The notes: a model not told the origin generated them from the letters alone. 20,726 nucleotides of DNA from Bacteroidota bacterium (GCA_023413645.1 JAEZPN010000066.1:1-20726), one strand, 5' to 3'; positions 6,923 through 15,686 are shown, counted from the first letter of the stretch. A program made the numbers and translations.

Positions 6923-9907
6923 ATGTCAACATTCCTTCAGGAGCTTGCCCAGCATCTCCACAACGATTACAAGCACGATTTATCTAAGCTCGTGGTAATG
7001 TTTCCTTCGCTACGCGCTCGTGCATTTTTTAACGATGCTCTATGGGCCACCTCCGAGCAGACCATATGGCAGCCACACTACACCTCTATCGACGAGGTTA
7101 TGGAGCGTGCCTCAGGCCTAAAGCGTGTCGACCAGATCAGACTTCTTAGCGAGTTATACAAGGTCTACACCCAAGTCTTCGAGAATGTAGCATTCGACCA
7201 CTTCTACCACTGGGGTTGCATACTTCTATCTGACTTCAACATGATAGACAGATACATGGTAAATGCTAATCATCTGTTAGTTAACATCAGCGACCTCAAG
7301 GAAATCGATGACATATCGTACCTCACAGATGAGCAGAAGGATATAATCAAGGGGTTCTGGAGAAATTTACAGAGCAAGCAGCAGATTGATGACCTCACCG
7401 AGCACAAGAAGCGCTTTTTGAAGATGTGGAAGGCATTACCCGCAATCTACAACACCTTCCGCGACAACCTCATCACTGAGCACATCGGATACCCAGGACT
7501 CATCTACCGCACGGCCGCAGAACTCATCCAGGAAAACAAGGCAGTGGATATCGAGCCCAAGCGCTTCATAATCGCGGGTTTCAACGCCCTATCAAAGAGC
7601 GAGCAGATACTTTTCGACCACCTTGCTAAAAGAGAGCAGGGTGCAGAGTTCTATTGGGACTACGACAACTACTATGTCAACGCTAATACTGACAACGTAA
7701 AATACAATGGTCACGAAGCTGGCATGTTCCTGAGTCAGAATATCAGAAAGTTCCCCAATGCTCACCCCATTAGCACAGACAACCTCGCTAAAAAGAAGGA
7801 GCATATCAGCGCCACAGCATGTGTCTCGAACATCGCTCAGGTAAAGCATATCGGCAAGATACTCGAGAGCATACCCGAGGATGAGCTAAACAAAGACACC
7901 GCAATTGTTCTCACCGACGAAAACCTACTCACACCACTTCTCCACGCCCTCCCCGAGCGCGTAAAAAAGGTAAACGTGACAATGGGTTTCCCACTCAAGA
8001 ACACACTCGCCTACTCGCTTATCGAGATACTTATTACGATGCAGTCGCACTGCCGCACAAAGGACAACATTGCCACATTCTACCACAAGGATGTGACGCG
8101 TCTGTTGTCACACCCCTACATCACAGACATATGCGGCAAGGTGGCAAGAGATAAGATCCATGATATTATAGCTAAGCGTGTTGTAATGATCGATGAGACT
8201 TTCCTATCCAACATTACAATCAAGGAGAATGATAACAACAATGAGCAGAAGTTACGCGCAGGAGAGATATTTGCGAAGCTCTTTGTTAGCACCAAGATAC
8301 AAGATGAGCAGGAAGACTGGAAGTGCTTAGCGAATTACATAACAGAGATCTTAGATATCGTATCAGAATATAATTGCGTAAGCAGTTCTATCGAGAACCC
8401 CGACCGCAACAACGAAAATCGACTACTTGCAACCGAAGAGATTACAAAACTCGCCAACATGATCGAGAGCTGCAATATACCACTCTCGACTGAGACTTTT
8501 GTATCGCTGCTACGCCGCCATCTTCAGACCGTTACAATACCATATGAGGGCAAGCCTCTCGATGGCATCCAGGTACTTGGCATTCTCGAGACACGTAACC
8601 TCGACTTCAAGAATGTCATCATTCTCTCTATGACCGATGCCAACTTCCCTGGCAACCACCATAGCAACCAGTCATCGTTCGTACCCTACAACTTGTGCTA
8701 CGCCTACGATATGCCTACACCCGAGCATCACGAGGCCATGTATGCCTACTACTTCTACCGTCTGTTGCAGCGTGCTAAGCGTGTTCACATGCTCTACTGC
8801 TCGCGCGCTGACGAGAAGAGCACGGGCGAGTGTAGCCGCTATATCTACCAGCTCGACTTCGAGTATGGTGGCATCGAGAAGCACACACTTGGTGTCGACC
8901 TCAGCATCGAGGAAGAGACAAGTATCGAGGTAAAGAAGGAGGGCAAGGTGTTGGAGGCATTGATGCGTTACACCGATAACAACCCAAAACCCAGATTGGC
9001 CCCCACAGCACTCTTTAAGTATGTGGAGTGCCCTCTTAAGTTCTACTTCTCGTCTATCGCGGGGCTACGCACACGCAATGAACTCTCTGACAAGATGGAT
9101 GCACTCTCCATTGGTGATATCGTCCACAAAACGATGGAGAGGTTATACGATGAAAACGGAATTGTGGGTAATACAAATCCCAAGGCCGACATCGAGAGGT
9201 TACGCAACATAGAGATTGTATCACCCGTCGTGGATAGTGTTATCGGCAAGATACTATACAATAACCCCAATGCTAAAGAGAGTGACTTTTCTGGTGATAC
9301 ACAGCTTGTTAAAGAGGTTATCATAAAGTATATTATAGATGGTATCATGTACTATGACACCACCCTGCATAAGGACTATACTGTAAAACACCTCGAGAAG
9401 GAAATTCACCACAAACACGTGACAAAACAGGGATACAAAGTCAAGCTATATGGTATCGCTGACCGTATCGATGAGCTATCAGATGGTACAAAGCAGATTA
9501 TCGACTACAAGAGTGGTTACAAGCCACATTTGGAGTTTAGCGACATCGATACGCTCTTTAATGGCAAGCCCGCTCAGCGCATATCAAACGTCTTCCAGAC
9601 GCTACTCTACTCGATGATTGTATCCAAGAGCAAGGACGAGAATGAGAATAATAAGGTGGTTGAGACAAAGCCGTCGTTGTTTTACGCATCGCAAATGCTA
9701 TCAAACGACAAGTACTCTCCACTCTTAAAGATGAAAGCCACAGACCCACCACAAGAGATCGTTAAATATAGTTCGGTATCAGAGGAGTTCGAGGCACAAC
9801 TTAAAGAGTTACTTGACGAACTTTTCGATCCCGATGTAGCATTCAAGCAGGTGGAAAATCGAGAGGCTTGCACACTATGTGACTATAACAAAATTTGCAA
9901 ACGATGA
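6923..9907 (+). CDS. addB: AddB-like PD-(D/E)XK nuclease subunit of helicase-nuclease, with Fe-S cysteines
   Basis: Predicted partner of the downstream AddA-like protein in processing of DNA double-strand ends for recombination. Of the 994 residues, the N-terminal two thirds resemble a degenerate UvrD-type helicase fold. It begins at the KLVVMFPSLRARAFF strand with no Walker A motif before it, so ATP use by this subunit is unlikely. The C-terminal nuclease domain shows H735 (IVHKTMERL), D847 (GIADRID), and D861 with K863 (IDYKSG). Four cysteines match the AddB iron-sulfur staple: C703 (ECPLKFYF) and C983, C986 and C992 at the extreme C-terminus in a C-x2-C-x5-C arrangement. The stop overlaps the next start in ATGA. 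The arrangement fits the Bacteroidetes form of AddB. Confidence 0.88.
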   Translation: MSTFLQELAQHLHNDYKHDLSKLVVMFPSLRARAFFNDALWATSEQTIWQPHYTSIDEVMERASGLKRVDQIRLLSELYKVYTQVFENVAFDHFYHWGCILLSDFNMIDRYMVNANHLLVNISDLKEIDDISYLTDEQKDIIKGFWRNLQSKQQIDDLTEHKKRFLKMWKALPAIYNTFRDNLITEHIGYPGLIYRTAAELIQENKAVDIEPKRFIIAGFNALSKSEQILFDHLAKREQGAEFYWDYDNYYVNANTDNVKYNGHEAGMFLSQNIRKFPNAHPISTDNLAKKKEHISATACVSNIAQVKHIGKILESIPEDELNKDTAIVLTDENLLTPLLHALPERVKKVNVTMGFPLKNTLAYSLIEILITMQSHCRTKDNIATFYHKDVTRLLSHPYITDICGKVARDKIHDIIAKRVVMIDETFLSNITIKENDNNNEQKLRAGEIFAKLFVSTKIQDEQEDWKCLANYITEILDIVSEYNCVSSSIENPDRNNENRLLATEEITKLANMIESCNIPLSTETFVSLLRRHLQTVTIPYEGKPLDGIQVLGILETRNLDFKNVIILSMTDANFPGNHHSNQSSFVPYNLCYAYDMPTPEHHEAMYAYYFYRLLQRAKRVHMLYCSRADEKSTGECSRYIYQLDFEYGGIEKHTLGVDLSIEEETSIEVKKEGKVLEALMRYTDNNPKPRLAPTALFKYVECPLKFYFSSIAGLRTRNELSDKMDALSIGDIVHKTMERLYDENGIVGNTNPKADIERLRNIEIVSPVVDSVIGKILYNNPNAKESDFSGDTQLVKEVIIKYIIDGIMYYDTTLHKDYTVKHLEKEIHHKHVTKQGYKVKLYGIADRIDELSDGTKQIIDYKSGYKPHLEFSDIDTLFNGKPAQRISNVFQTLLYSMIVSKSKDENENNKVVETKPSLFYASQMLSNDKYSPLLKMKATDPPQEIVKYSSVSEEFEAQLKELLDELFDPDVAFKQVENREACTLCDYNKICKR

Positions 9908-12900
9908 CACAGGTAAACATATTAAGCGCAAGTGCCGGATCTGGCAAGACATTCCGCCTTGTATTGAAATATATATGCGATGTTATAAAGAGACCTGAGA
10001 GCTATCTCAACATTCTCGCTGTAACCTTTACTAACAAGGCTACCGAGGAGATGAAGTCTCGTATCATCAACGAACTAAACCGCCTCGCCGAGAACCACAA
10101 GAGCGACTACCTCGAGGAGATAATGAAGCGCACCGGATTTAGCGAGGAGAAGGTTCGCTCGCAGGCAGTCATCGCACGAACACAGATTCTGCACGACTAC
10201 TCACGCTTCACAGTGCTCACGATCGACAGTTTCTTCCAGCGCATCCTTAGAGCCTTTATCAACGAACTAAACCTCGACCTCGACTACAACATCGAGCTCG
10301 ATACCAACATGCTCTTGGAGCGCAGTGCCGATGCCCTTATCAACAGCATCTCCGAAAGCGACAAAACTGAGCTTAAGAATGAGCTCATCGCTTTTGCGAC
10401 AAATAAGCTCATGGAGGGACATAGATGGGATATGCGTCGCGACCTATGCACACTTGGCGGTGAGCTATTCAAAGATGGCATCGCTAAACGCATCAGTTCA
10501 GGCATCGACAAAAAGAGTCTTGCGAAAATAATCGAGAAGCTCAACAAGAAGACCACCGCTGTACTCAACCAGATTAAAAGGTTGGGTGCTAAAGGTGTGG
10601 AGATACTATCGAACAACAATCTCAATGCCAGTCACTTCAAGACTAAAAACCCCAGCTTTATCACCTGCTTTGAGCAATACAAGAATGGCGTTCTTGGCTC
10701 TGGACCAACCGATGTCATTAGAAATGCTGCAAATGATATAAGTAAGTGGTATGTTATTAATGCCGATGATAAGGTAAAGAGTGTCGCTAAGAAACTGCAA
10801 AAGATACTTGTAAAAATATGTAATATCTACGACAAAAATATCCATAATATAAACACCACAAAACTTCTTAATAAGAACTACCGCAGCTACGCTCTGCTAA
10901 ACGACCTGCACCAGAGCTTCAAGGAGGTGTGTAAGATGGAGAATATCATGGTTTTGGATAAGACCAAGGAGCTCCTCGCCGAGTTTATTGTCGAAGATAA
11001 TGCACCGTTTATATATGAGAAGGTGGGCAACCGCTACGACCACTACATGATCGATGAGTTCCAAGACACATCGACTCGCGAGTGGAACAACCTTCTACCT
11101 CTACTTATCGAAGCGCTCTCATCAAATGAGGATGCTTCGGTATTCATCGTAGGCGACATCAAGCAGTCTATCTACCGCTGGCGTGGTGGCAACTGGGAAT
11201 TGCTCAGCAACAAGATTTCGAAGGATCTAAAGCAGTATAACCCCACAGAGGAGGCACTCTCGATTAATCGTCGAAGCCTCGAGAACATCGTTAGATTTAA
11301 CAACATGTTCATTAGCAAGATTGTCGAGTTGGATAACACCTATATCAACAACAAGATTGACGAGGAGAAGGAGAAGGGCATATCGCTTAAGACCCATCAG
11401 GAGCATGAGAACATCATATCAAGGGCATATAGCAACAGTGAGCAGCAGGTGCACCGTCTTGGCAAGCAGGGATTTGCCGAGGTGACACTCTTTAATCCAA
11501 AGTTGACTACCCCACCCTTTATCGAAGCGATTAAGGATGCTATCAATCGTGGCTACCAGTACAAGGATATCCTAATTCTTGTGCGTTACTTGAGCGATGC
11601 TCCCAAGGTGGCAAAGGCGCTCTACGAGTACAAGAATGAGATAATCAACTATAATAAAACCGTTGAGGATGACAAGGATAAGCAGAGAGTATTCAACATT
11701 CTCACATCTGATTCACTCACAATTGACTCATGTAGTGTCGCGAAGTTCATCATAGCCCTCATGCGCCTGGCTATAGACCCCAACAACGACATAGAGCGTG
11801 GCATCTACAACAACTATCTTAAACGCCTACATGGCACCAAGTTTAGCGACGAGGAGTTAGAACTATTCTCTGAGATTGCACACCTCTCAGCATTGGAGGC
11901 ATTCGAGCTTATCGTTAAGCACTTCAAGCTCTACGAAGAGAAAAAGCATGTGGCATACCTGCAGGCTATACACGAGCAGATATTGTCATATTCAAGCAAC
12001 CATGTAGCCGACATTCAGCACTATCTCGCATGGTGGGATGAGCGTGGATGCAAGGAGTCTCTAAGCGTGGAGAAGACTGATGACACCATAGAAATCACTA
12101 CAATTCACAAGTCCAAAGGTCTTGAGCGTGATGTGGTTATCATCCCATATTGCAAGTGGGGTATGACACCAAATCCCGTACTCAACAACATTGTCTGGGC
12201 AAGTGCTAACAAGTCGAATAAGAATGCCCAAAAGATTGGACCATTCCCCGTGAACTATGGTCCCGCAATGATGAAGTCAGCATTCTCGGAGGAGTATTGG
12301 AAAGAGTTTGTAATGAGCCATGTAGACGGCATCAACCTACTATATGTTGCTGTGACACGCGCTAAGAAGGAGCTCTACATGTACGTCCCCACTGATCCCA
12401 AATCCAAATCCACAAAGGCAGTTTCATATTCAGATATTGCGGACATCATTAAGAGTAGCATAGAGTCTCTCAGCAAAGATGTAAAAAAGCATGAACAGGT
12501 AAAGAATATTGACGACAAAGTCATCTACCAGCGATACACATATGGCGAACCCATTAAGGACCACGAGTCCAAGATGGAAGAGGAGAATCACAACAGCTTC
12601 ATCCTTGATACATATCCCACACATGCACCGAGAGTAAATGTACACAGCCAGCTTGAGCGCTTCACAAAGGAGGGTTCAAAGCCAGGTACTGCATCGTGCA
12701 ACAGAGGCATCAAGATGCACAAGGTCTTTGAGGGCGCCAATAGTATTGATGACCTCTACAAGACAATCGACCATATGGCAAACAACGGTATAATCAAGGA
12801 TAAAGAGTCTGAAAAGTTACGTGCAGACATCAAGCGAGCCTTGAATAATGACCTTGTAAACGAATGGTTTAGTGGCAAATGGGAGGATGTAAGATGCGAG

Positions 12901-13122
12901 CATGAGATACTCTGCAAGGGTAAGATACTGCGCCCCGACCGAGTGATGATTAGTGGCGACAAGGCCGTAGTTGTCGACTACAAATTTGCCGCAGAACCCA
13001 ACGAGGACTACCACACACAGGTCAAAGATTACATCTCAGCATTGAAGGAGATGGGATGCTACACCACAATTGAGGGTTACATTTGGTACGTACACCTCGA
13101 CAAGATAGAGTGCGTCAAGTAG
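9904..13122 (+). CDS. addA: AddA/RecB-like UvrD-family helicase with C-terminal nuclease domain
   Basis: A superfamily 1A 3'-5' helicase-nuclease of 1072 residues, expected to unwind and degrade DNA from double-strand ends together with the upstream AddB-like protein. Helicase motifs in order: Walker A SASAGSGKT (K15), Ia VTFTNKATEEM, II IDEFQDTS (D384, E385), III GDIKQSIYRWRGG, V TIHKSKGLERDVV, VI YVAVTRAKKEL (R819). The C-terminal RecB-type nuclease site is intact: D1012 in RPDRV, D1025 and K1027 in VVVDYKF, then Q1039 and Y1043. The start is the ATG at 9904 overlapping the upstream stop; a TTG at 9895 in frame is less likely. With nuclease sites in both subunits, the pair is of AddAB and not RecBCD type. 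Chi recognition cannot be read from the sequence. Confidence 0.92.
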   Translation: MTQVNILSASAGSGKTFRLVLKYICDVIKRPESYLNILAVTFTNKATEEMKSRIINELNRLAENHKSDYLEEIMKRTGFSEEKVRSQAVIARTQILHDYSRFTVLTIDSFFQRILRAFINELNLDLDYNIELDTNMLLERSADALINSISESDKTELKNELIAFATNKLMEGHRWDMRRDLCTLGGELFKDGIAKRISSGIDKKSLAKIIEKLNKKTTAVLNQIKRLGAKGVEILSNNNLNASHFKTKNPSFITCFEQYKNGVLGSGPTDVIRNAANDISKWYVINADDKVKSVAKKLQKILVKICNIYDKNIHNINTTKLLNKNYRSYALLNDLHQSFKEVCKMENIMVLDKTKELLAEFIVEDNAPFIYEKVGNRYDHYMIDEFQDTSTREWNNLLPLLIEALSSNEDASVFIVGDIKQSIYRWRGGNWELLSNKISKDLKQYNPTEEALSINRRSLENIVRFNNMFISKIVELDNTYINNKIDEEKEKGISLKTHQEHENIISRAYSNSEQQVHRLGKQGFAEVTLFNPKLTTPPFIEAIKDAINRGYQYKDILILVRYLSDAPKVAKALYEYKNEIINYNKTVEDDKDKQRVFNILTSDSLTIDSCSVAKFIIALMRLAIDPNNDIERGIYNNYLKRLHGTKFSDEELELFSEIAHLSALEAFELIVKHFKLYEEKKHVAYLQAIHEQILSYSSNHVADIQHYLAWWDERGCKESLSVEKTDDTIEITTIHKSKGLERDVVIIPYCKWGMTPNPVLNNIVWASANKSNKNAQKIGPFPVNYGPAMMKSAFSEEYWKEFVMSHVDGINLLYVAVTRAKKELYMYVPTDPKSKSTKAVSYSDIADIIKSSIESLSKDVKKHEQVKNIDDKVIYQRYTYGEPIKDHESKMEEENHNSFILDTYPTHAPRVNVHSQLERFTKEGSKPGTASCNRGIKMHKVFEGANSIDDLYKTIDHMANNGIIKDKESEKLRADIKRALNNDLVNEWFSGKWEDVRCEHEILCKGKILRPDRVMISGDKAVVVDYKFAAEPNEDYHTQVKDYISALKEMGCYTTIEGYIWYVHLDKIECVK

Positions 13123-13192
13123 TTGAGGCATGCAGAGACTATGAGACATAATACCACAGCGATATCGTCACCGCGATAAAACAACATAGATT

Positions 13193-13672
13193 ATGGACAT
13201 TAGAATAGGACACGGTTTCGACGTTCACGCACTTGCAGAGGGACTTCGTCTTGTACTCTGTGGCGTGGAGATCGAGCACACCAAAGGCTGCGTAGCGCAC
13301 TCCGACGGCGACGTAGCGATACATGCCATTTGCGATGCACTGCTTGGTGCACTGGCTCTTGGCGACATCGGCAAGCTCTTTCCCGACAGCGACACACAAT
13401 ATAAGGGCATCGACTCTCGCAAACTGCTTAAACATGTCATTAATATAGTTAACAATAAAGGCTACGCTATCAGCAATATAGACTGTACAATTTCCATGCA
13501 GCGACCAAAGCTCCGCCCACATATCGACACCATGCGTGAGCGCATTGCAGAGGTTGTAGGCATCGACGTAGACCGTATCTCGGTAAAGGCAACAACCACC
13601 GAGCGTCTCGGTTTTGAGGGTCGCGAGGAGGGCGTATCAGCAACGGCCGTAACACTTCTAATCAAGGCATAA
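13193..13672 (+). CDS. ispF: 2-C-methyl-D-erythritol 2,4-cyclodiphosphate synthase
   Basis: This enzyme makes the cyclic diphosphate of methylerythritol from CDP-ME 2-phosphate with release of CMP, a step of the non-mevalonate (MEP) isoprenoid pathway. The 159-residue length is standard. The metal ligands D10 and H12 (GFDVH) and H44 are present, as are the AHSDGDV loop around H36 and the ATTTERLGFEGREEG stretch that binds the cytidine nucleotide. The ATG at 13193 gives the family N-terminus MDIRIGHGFDVH. It follows the AddA-like gene after 70 bases with no terminator or recognisable promoter, so read-through is likely, and it overlaps the next gene by one base. Confidence 0.97.
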   Translation: MDIRIGHGFDVHALAEGLRLVLCGVEIEHTKGCVAHSDGDVAIHAICDALLGALALGDIGKLFPDSDTQYKGIDSRKLLKHVINIVNNKGYAISNIDCTISMQRPKLRPHIDTMRERIAEVVGIDVDRISVKATTTERLGFEGREEGVSATAVTLLIKA

Positions 13673-14085
13673 TGAGCATCGAGGAGATACGTAACTACTG
13701 CCTGAGTCTACCCTACGTCGAGGAAACCATGCCCTTCGACGATACTACCATTGTGTATAAGGTAGGTGGAAAGTGGTTTGCTGTAACCGACCTCGAAGAG
13801 AATAACAAGGTGGTGGTTAAGTGCGATCCCGACCTCGCCATTGAGCTACGCGACAGGCACGAGGAGGTAACTGCGGCGTGGCACTTCAACAAGCGCCATT
13901 GGAATGCCATATCGCTCGTTGGCGACCTTGCCGAGAGTTTTATATTCGAGCAGATATACAACTCATATATGCTTGTGGTGAGGAAGAATGTAGCACCTCA
14001 CGCCCTACGCATCGAGATTCTTGAAGCGATAAAAGAATATGATGCTAACACCCCTTGCAGCGCAATATGCGATAATGATATATAG
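13672..14085 (+). CDS. MmcQ/YjbR family protein
   Basis: A 137-residue cytosolic protein of the MmcQ/YjbR family (double-wing fold, often described as DNA-binding, function not established). Signature parts are the N-terminal helix with YCLSLPYVEETMPF, the strand pair around KVGGKWFAVTDLEE, KCDPDLAIELRDRHEEV, and the conserved HFNKRHWNAISL segment. The ATG shares its A with the last base of the ispF TAA, so translation is probably coupled. No hairpin terminator is seen before the tRNA promoter that follows. No link between this family and isoprenoid synthesis is known to me. Confidence 0.88.
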   Translation: MSIEEIRNYCLSLPYVEETMPFDDTTIVYKVGGKWFAVTDLEENNKVVVKCDPDLAIELRDRHEEVTAAWHFNKRHWNAISLVGDLAESFIFEQIYNSYMLVVRKNVAPHALRIEILEAIKEYDANTPCSAICDNDI

Positions 14086-14101
14086 TATAGCGGTGAAAAA
14101 T

Positions 14102-14132
14102 TTTGATTTTTAAATTAAAAGTCGTACATTTG
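14102..14132 (+). promoter_or_regulatory. Promoter of tRNA-Leu
   Basis: TTTG at 14102-14105, a 19-base spacer and TACATTTG at 14125-14132 match the Bacteroidetes -33/-7 consensus closely. Transcription should start about 18 bases before the mature tRNA 5' end. Confidence 0.75.
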
Positions 14133-14156
14133 CGACGTCTTTTCTAAGACCAGGTT

Positions 14157-14242
14157 GCTCGGATGGTGGAATAGGTAGACACGCCGGACTTAAAATCCTG
14201 TGGGCAGTAATGCCCGTACCGGTTCGACCCCGGTTCCGAGTA
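14157..14242 (+). tRNA. tRNA-Leu, anticodon TAA
   Basis: An 86-base class II tRNA. The acceptor arm is GCTCGGA with TCCGAGT (first pair G-T), the discriminator is A14242, and the anticodon loop CTTAAAA has TAA at 14191-14193. The variable arm has a GGGCA/TGCCC stem with a GTAA loop. The T arm is ACCGG-TTCGACC-CCGGT. CCA is not encoded. The anticodon stem contains one C-T mismatch (14185 against 14199). It has its own promoter and a strong terminator. Confidence 0.95.
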
Positions 14243-14247
14243 CAACC

Positions 14248-14295
14248 AAATCCTGCAAGTAATTGTTTTTCAATACTTGCAGGATTTTTCTTTTT
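14248..14295 (+). terminator. Terminator of tRNA-Leu
   Basis: A long hairpin: AAATCCTGCAAGTA plus TTG pairs with CAATACTTGCAGGATTT, 17 pairs with one bulged A and a five-T loop, followed by a T-rich tail interrupted by one C. Confidence 0.9.
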
Positions 14296-14534
14296 ATCAA
14301 AACCTCAAAATTGGTCACTTTTGGTCACCATAATGCGAAAGACGCCCTTAAAAGTACCTTGAAAAATCTACTTCTACCCTCCCGAATCTACAAATAACAA
14401 AGTTTTGTTTCAATATTGATTTTTAGGTGATATTATCCCAACTTTGCATCACGAAAATAGATATCGCTATACACTATCTATACAAAGCAACAGAAAAAAA
14501 TGTCCCAAATTGCACGCCGAATGTAAATATTTAC
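14296..14534 (+). other. Non-coding stretch between the tRNA-Leu terminator and the lipoprotein promoter
   Basis: No credible ORF is seen on either strand. It holds a short tandem motif TTGGTCAC at 14311-14318 and 14321-14328, a repeated CTATACA at 14467-14473 and 14478-14484 (11 bases apart), and a possible second promoter, TTG at 14416-14418 with a 20-base gap to CAACTTTG at 14439-14446 (one mismatch to TAnnTTTG). None of these has a proven role. Confidence 0.4.
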
Positions 14535-14542
14535 TACATTTG
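14510..14542 (+). promoter_or_regulatory. Promoter of the leader RNA and lipoprotein gene
   Basis: TACATTTG at 14535-14542 is a full match to the Bacteroidetes -7 box. A TTG lies at 14510-14512, 22 bases upstream, slightly further than usual. Transcription from about 14549 would give a leader of roughly 255 bases before the ATG at 14806. Confidence 0.6.
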
Positions 14543-14573
14543 TAGTGACATATTAATTACGCGGAAAGTGTAA

Positions 14574-14740
14574 GTTTATTCTCGTTAGACAAACGTAGGA
14601 AATTTGAATAACAGAGAGAATGAGCGGACATCTTCTTGCGTCGTATCCAGTATTTGGGTATGGCGTGGGACTGTTGCTTATTTTATCTGTAAGGTTATTC
14701 CTACGACCTGTCTAACTAAAATAAGTTTTCAGCACCACGC
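14574..14740 (+). promoter_or_regulatory. Structured 5' leader RNA (three consecutive hairpins) upstream of a lipoprotein gene
   Basis: Three stems can be drawn by hand. P1: 14574-14583 pairs with 14616-14625 (10 pairs, three of them G-T or T-G or weaker), continued after a 3-base bulge by GTTA/TAAC (14584-14587 with 14609-14612) and CAAA/TTTG. P2: 14640-14648 with 14656-14664 (9 pairs including G-T), 7-base loop. P3: GCGTGG 14663-14668 with CCACGC 14735-14740, CTG/CAG inside, CTTATTTT 14677-14684 with AAAATAAG 14718-14725, and a small apical hairpin GTAAGG/CCTAC with one bulged A. P2 and P3 compete for two bases (14663-14664). There is no terminator between P3 and the lipoprotein start. It may be a cis-regulatory element, an RNA thermometer-like leader or a family of repeated leaders; I cannot assign it to a named RNA class. 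Confidence 0.55.
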
Positions 14741-14805
14741 TTTCTTTTATATGCAAATCACTATTGAGGTGCGGATGGGTTTAATGTAAATTTTAACAAC
14801 CAACT

Positions 14806-15630
14806 ATGAAAAAACTTATTTACAGCCTCGTGGCAATGTGTTGCATTCTTTCATTTGTAGGATGCGACAAAGAGTTCGAAAATAAAGCGAACATCATTAG
14901 ATTATCGGATGAAAATCTTACTCACAGATTCTTTAATGGAGATGATGTTGCGTTCTATTATAAGTGTCAATTTGCGACCGATGTCAAATTTGAAATAATG
15001 GTCAAGAATAGCTCAACTATATTACACACGGAGACCGCATCCATAACTCCAGGTGAGGGTATCCTAACATTTAATATCGAAACAGGTGGCTATGAGGGTC
15101 AGGCTTTGCTATGTCTGACATATCACCAAATGAGCTCCCACGGAAAGGTTGTTTCAACCCATTGGTACGAGGTAACCATCACCACTCGTGGATCGTGGTA
15201 TTATGAGAATGAGGCTGTCAACGAACTTGTTAAGAAGTGCAAGGATTTCGATGCTGATACTCTTGTAAGTGGCCTTGTGGATGAGTGGGGACGTGACTCA
15301 TATCTAAAATACAACGATGATTGGTCTAAAATTATTGAGCCATACCTAGTTATAGGCTACGACTACATCGAAGGTCTTGCGTATGAGAAGTATAATTTTA
15401 ATGCCGACGGCACAGGATGGTACTCTGTCAACCCTGCAGAGCCCGATATGGAGACAATGACCTATGACTTTAATTGGAGTTACGATGCCGAGAGCAACCA
15501 ATTAACATTGAGCGGAGAGTATAATCACAAGTGGCGTGTAAGTGGATGCAACGACAATTATATCGTGCTCGACGAGACAACTACAAATGGTGATAATCTT
15601 CGCACAATATTAAGGCGAAGTCTCTTGTAG
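14806..15630 (+). CDS. Lipoprotein of unknown function
   Basis: A 274-residue protein with a type II signal peptide: MKK, a hydrophobic stretch and a lipobox ending in FVGC with C20 as the lipidated cysteine. The mature start CDKEFEN is acidic, which in Bacteroidetes may favour outer-membrane surface display, though it does not match a strict export signal. The first part (about 30-135) looks like a beta-sandwich of alternating hydrophobic residues. The second part (about 160-274) has the look of a lipocalin-like barrel, with FNADGTGWY, FNWSYDAESNQLTLSG and IVLDE segments often seen in small Bacteroidetes lipoproteins. I do not recognise a function. It stands alone between tRNA-Leu and a convergent terminator and carries an unusually long structured leader, which suggests regulation after transcription start. 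Confidence 0.8.
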   Translation: MKKLIYSLVAMCCILSFVGCDKEFENKANIIRLSDENLTHRFFNGDDVAFYYKCQFATDVKFEIMVKNSSTILHTETASITPGEGILTFNIETGGYEGQALLCLTYHQMSSHGKVVSTHWYEVTITTRGSWYYENEAVNELVKKCKDFDADTLVSGLVDEWGRDSYLKYNDDWSKIIEPYLVIGYDYIEGLAYEKYNFNADGTGWYSVNPAEPDMETMTYDFNWSYDAESNQLTLSGEYNHKWRVSGCNDNYIVLDETTTNGDNLRTILRRSLL

Positions 15631-15650
15631 TCAGTGAAAAATATACAAGC

Positions 15651-15686
15651 CAATGGCGACTGCTCGATATTGAGTGGTCGCCATTG
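15651..15686 (+). repeat. Perfect-arm hairpin after the lipoprotein gene
   Basis: Arms of 15 bases (CAATGGCGACTGCTC with GAGTGGTCGCCATTG, two G-T pairs) with loop GATATT, 20 bases after the stop. No T-tract follows, so it may be an RNA 3' stabiliser or a weak terminator preceding the one at 15756. Confidence 0.6.

Noticed and set aside
13123..13192. Possible promoter or terminator between the AddA-like gene and ispF
   Set aside because: No TAnnTTTG box and no hairpin with T-tract was found in these 70 bases.
14540..14740. 6S RNA as identity of the structured leader
   Set aside because: 6S RNA is one long hairpin with a central bubble and ends in a terminator; here there are three consecutive stems and no terminator before the downstream gene.
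14604..14789. 61-residue ORF inside the leader upstream of the lipoprotein
   Set aside because: It starts at TTG, has no recognisable similarity or signal, and lies across the paired stems P1-P3; RNA structure explains the region better.
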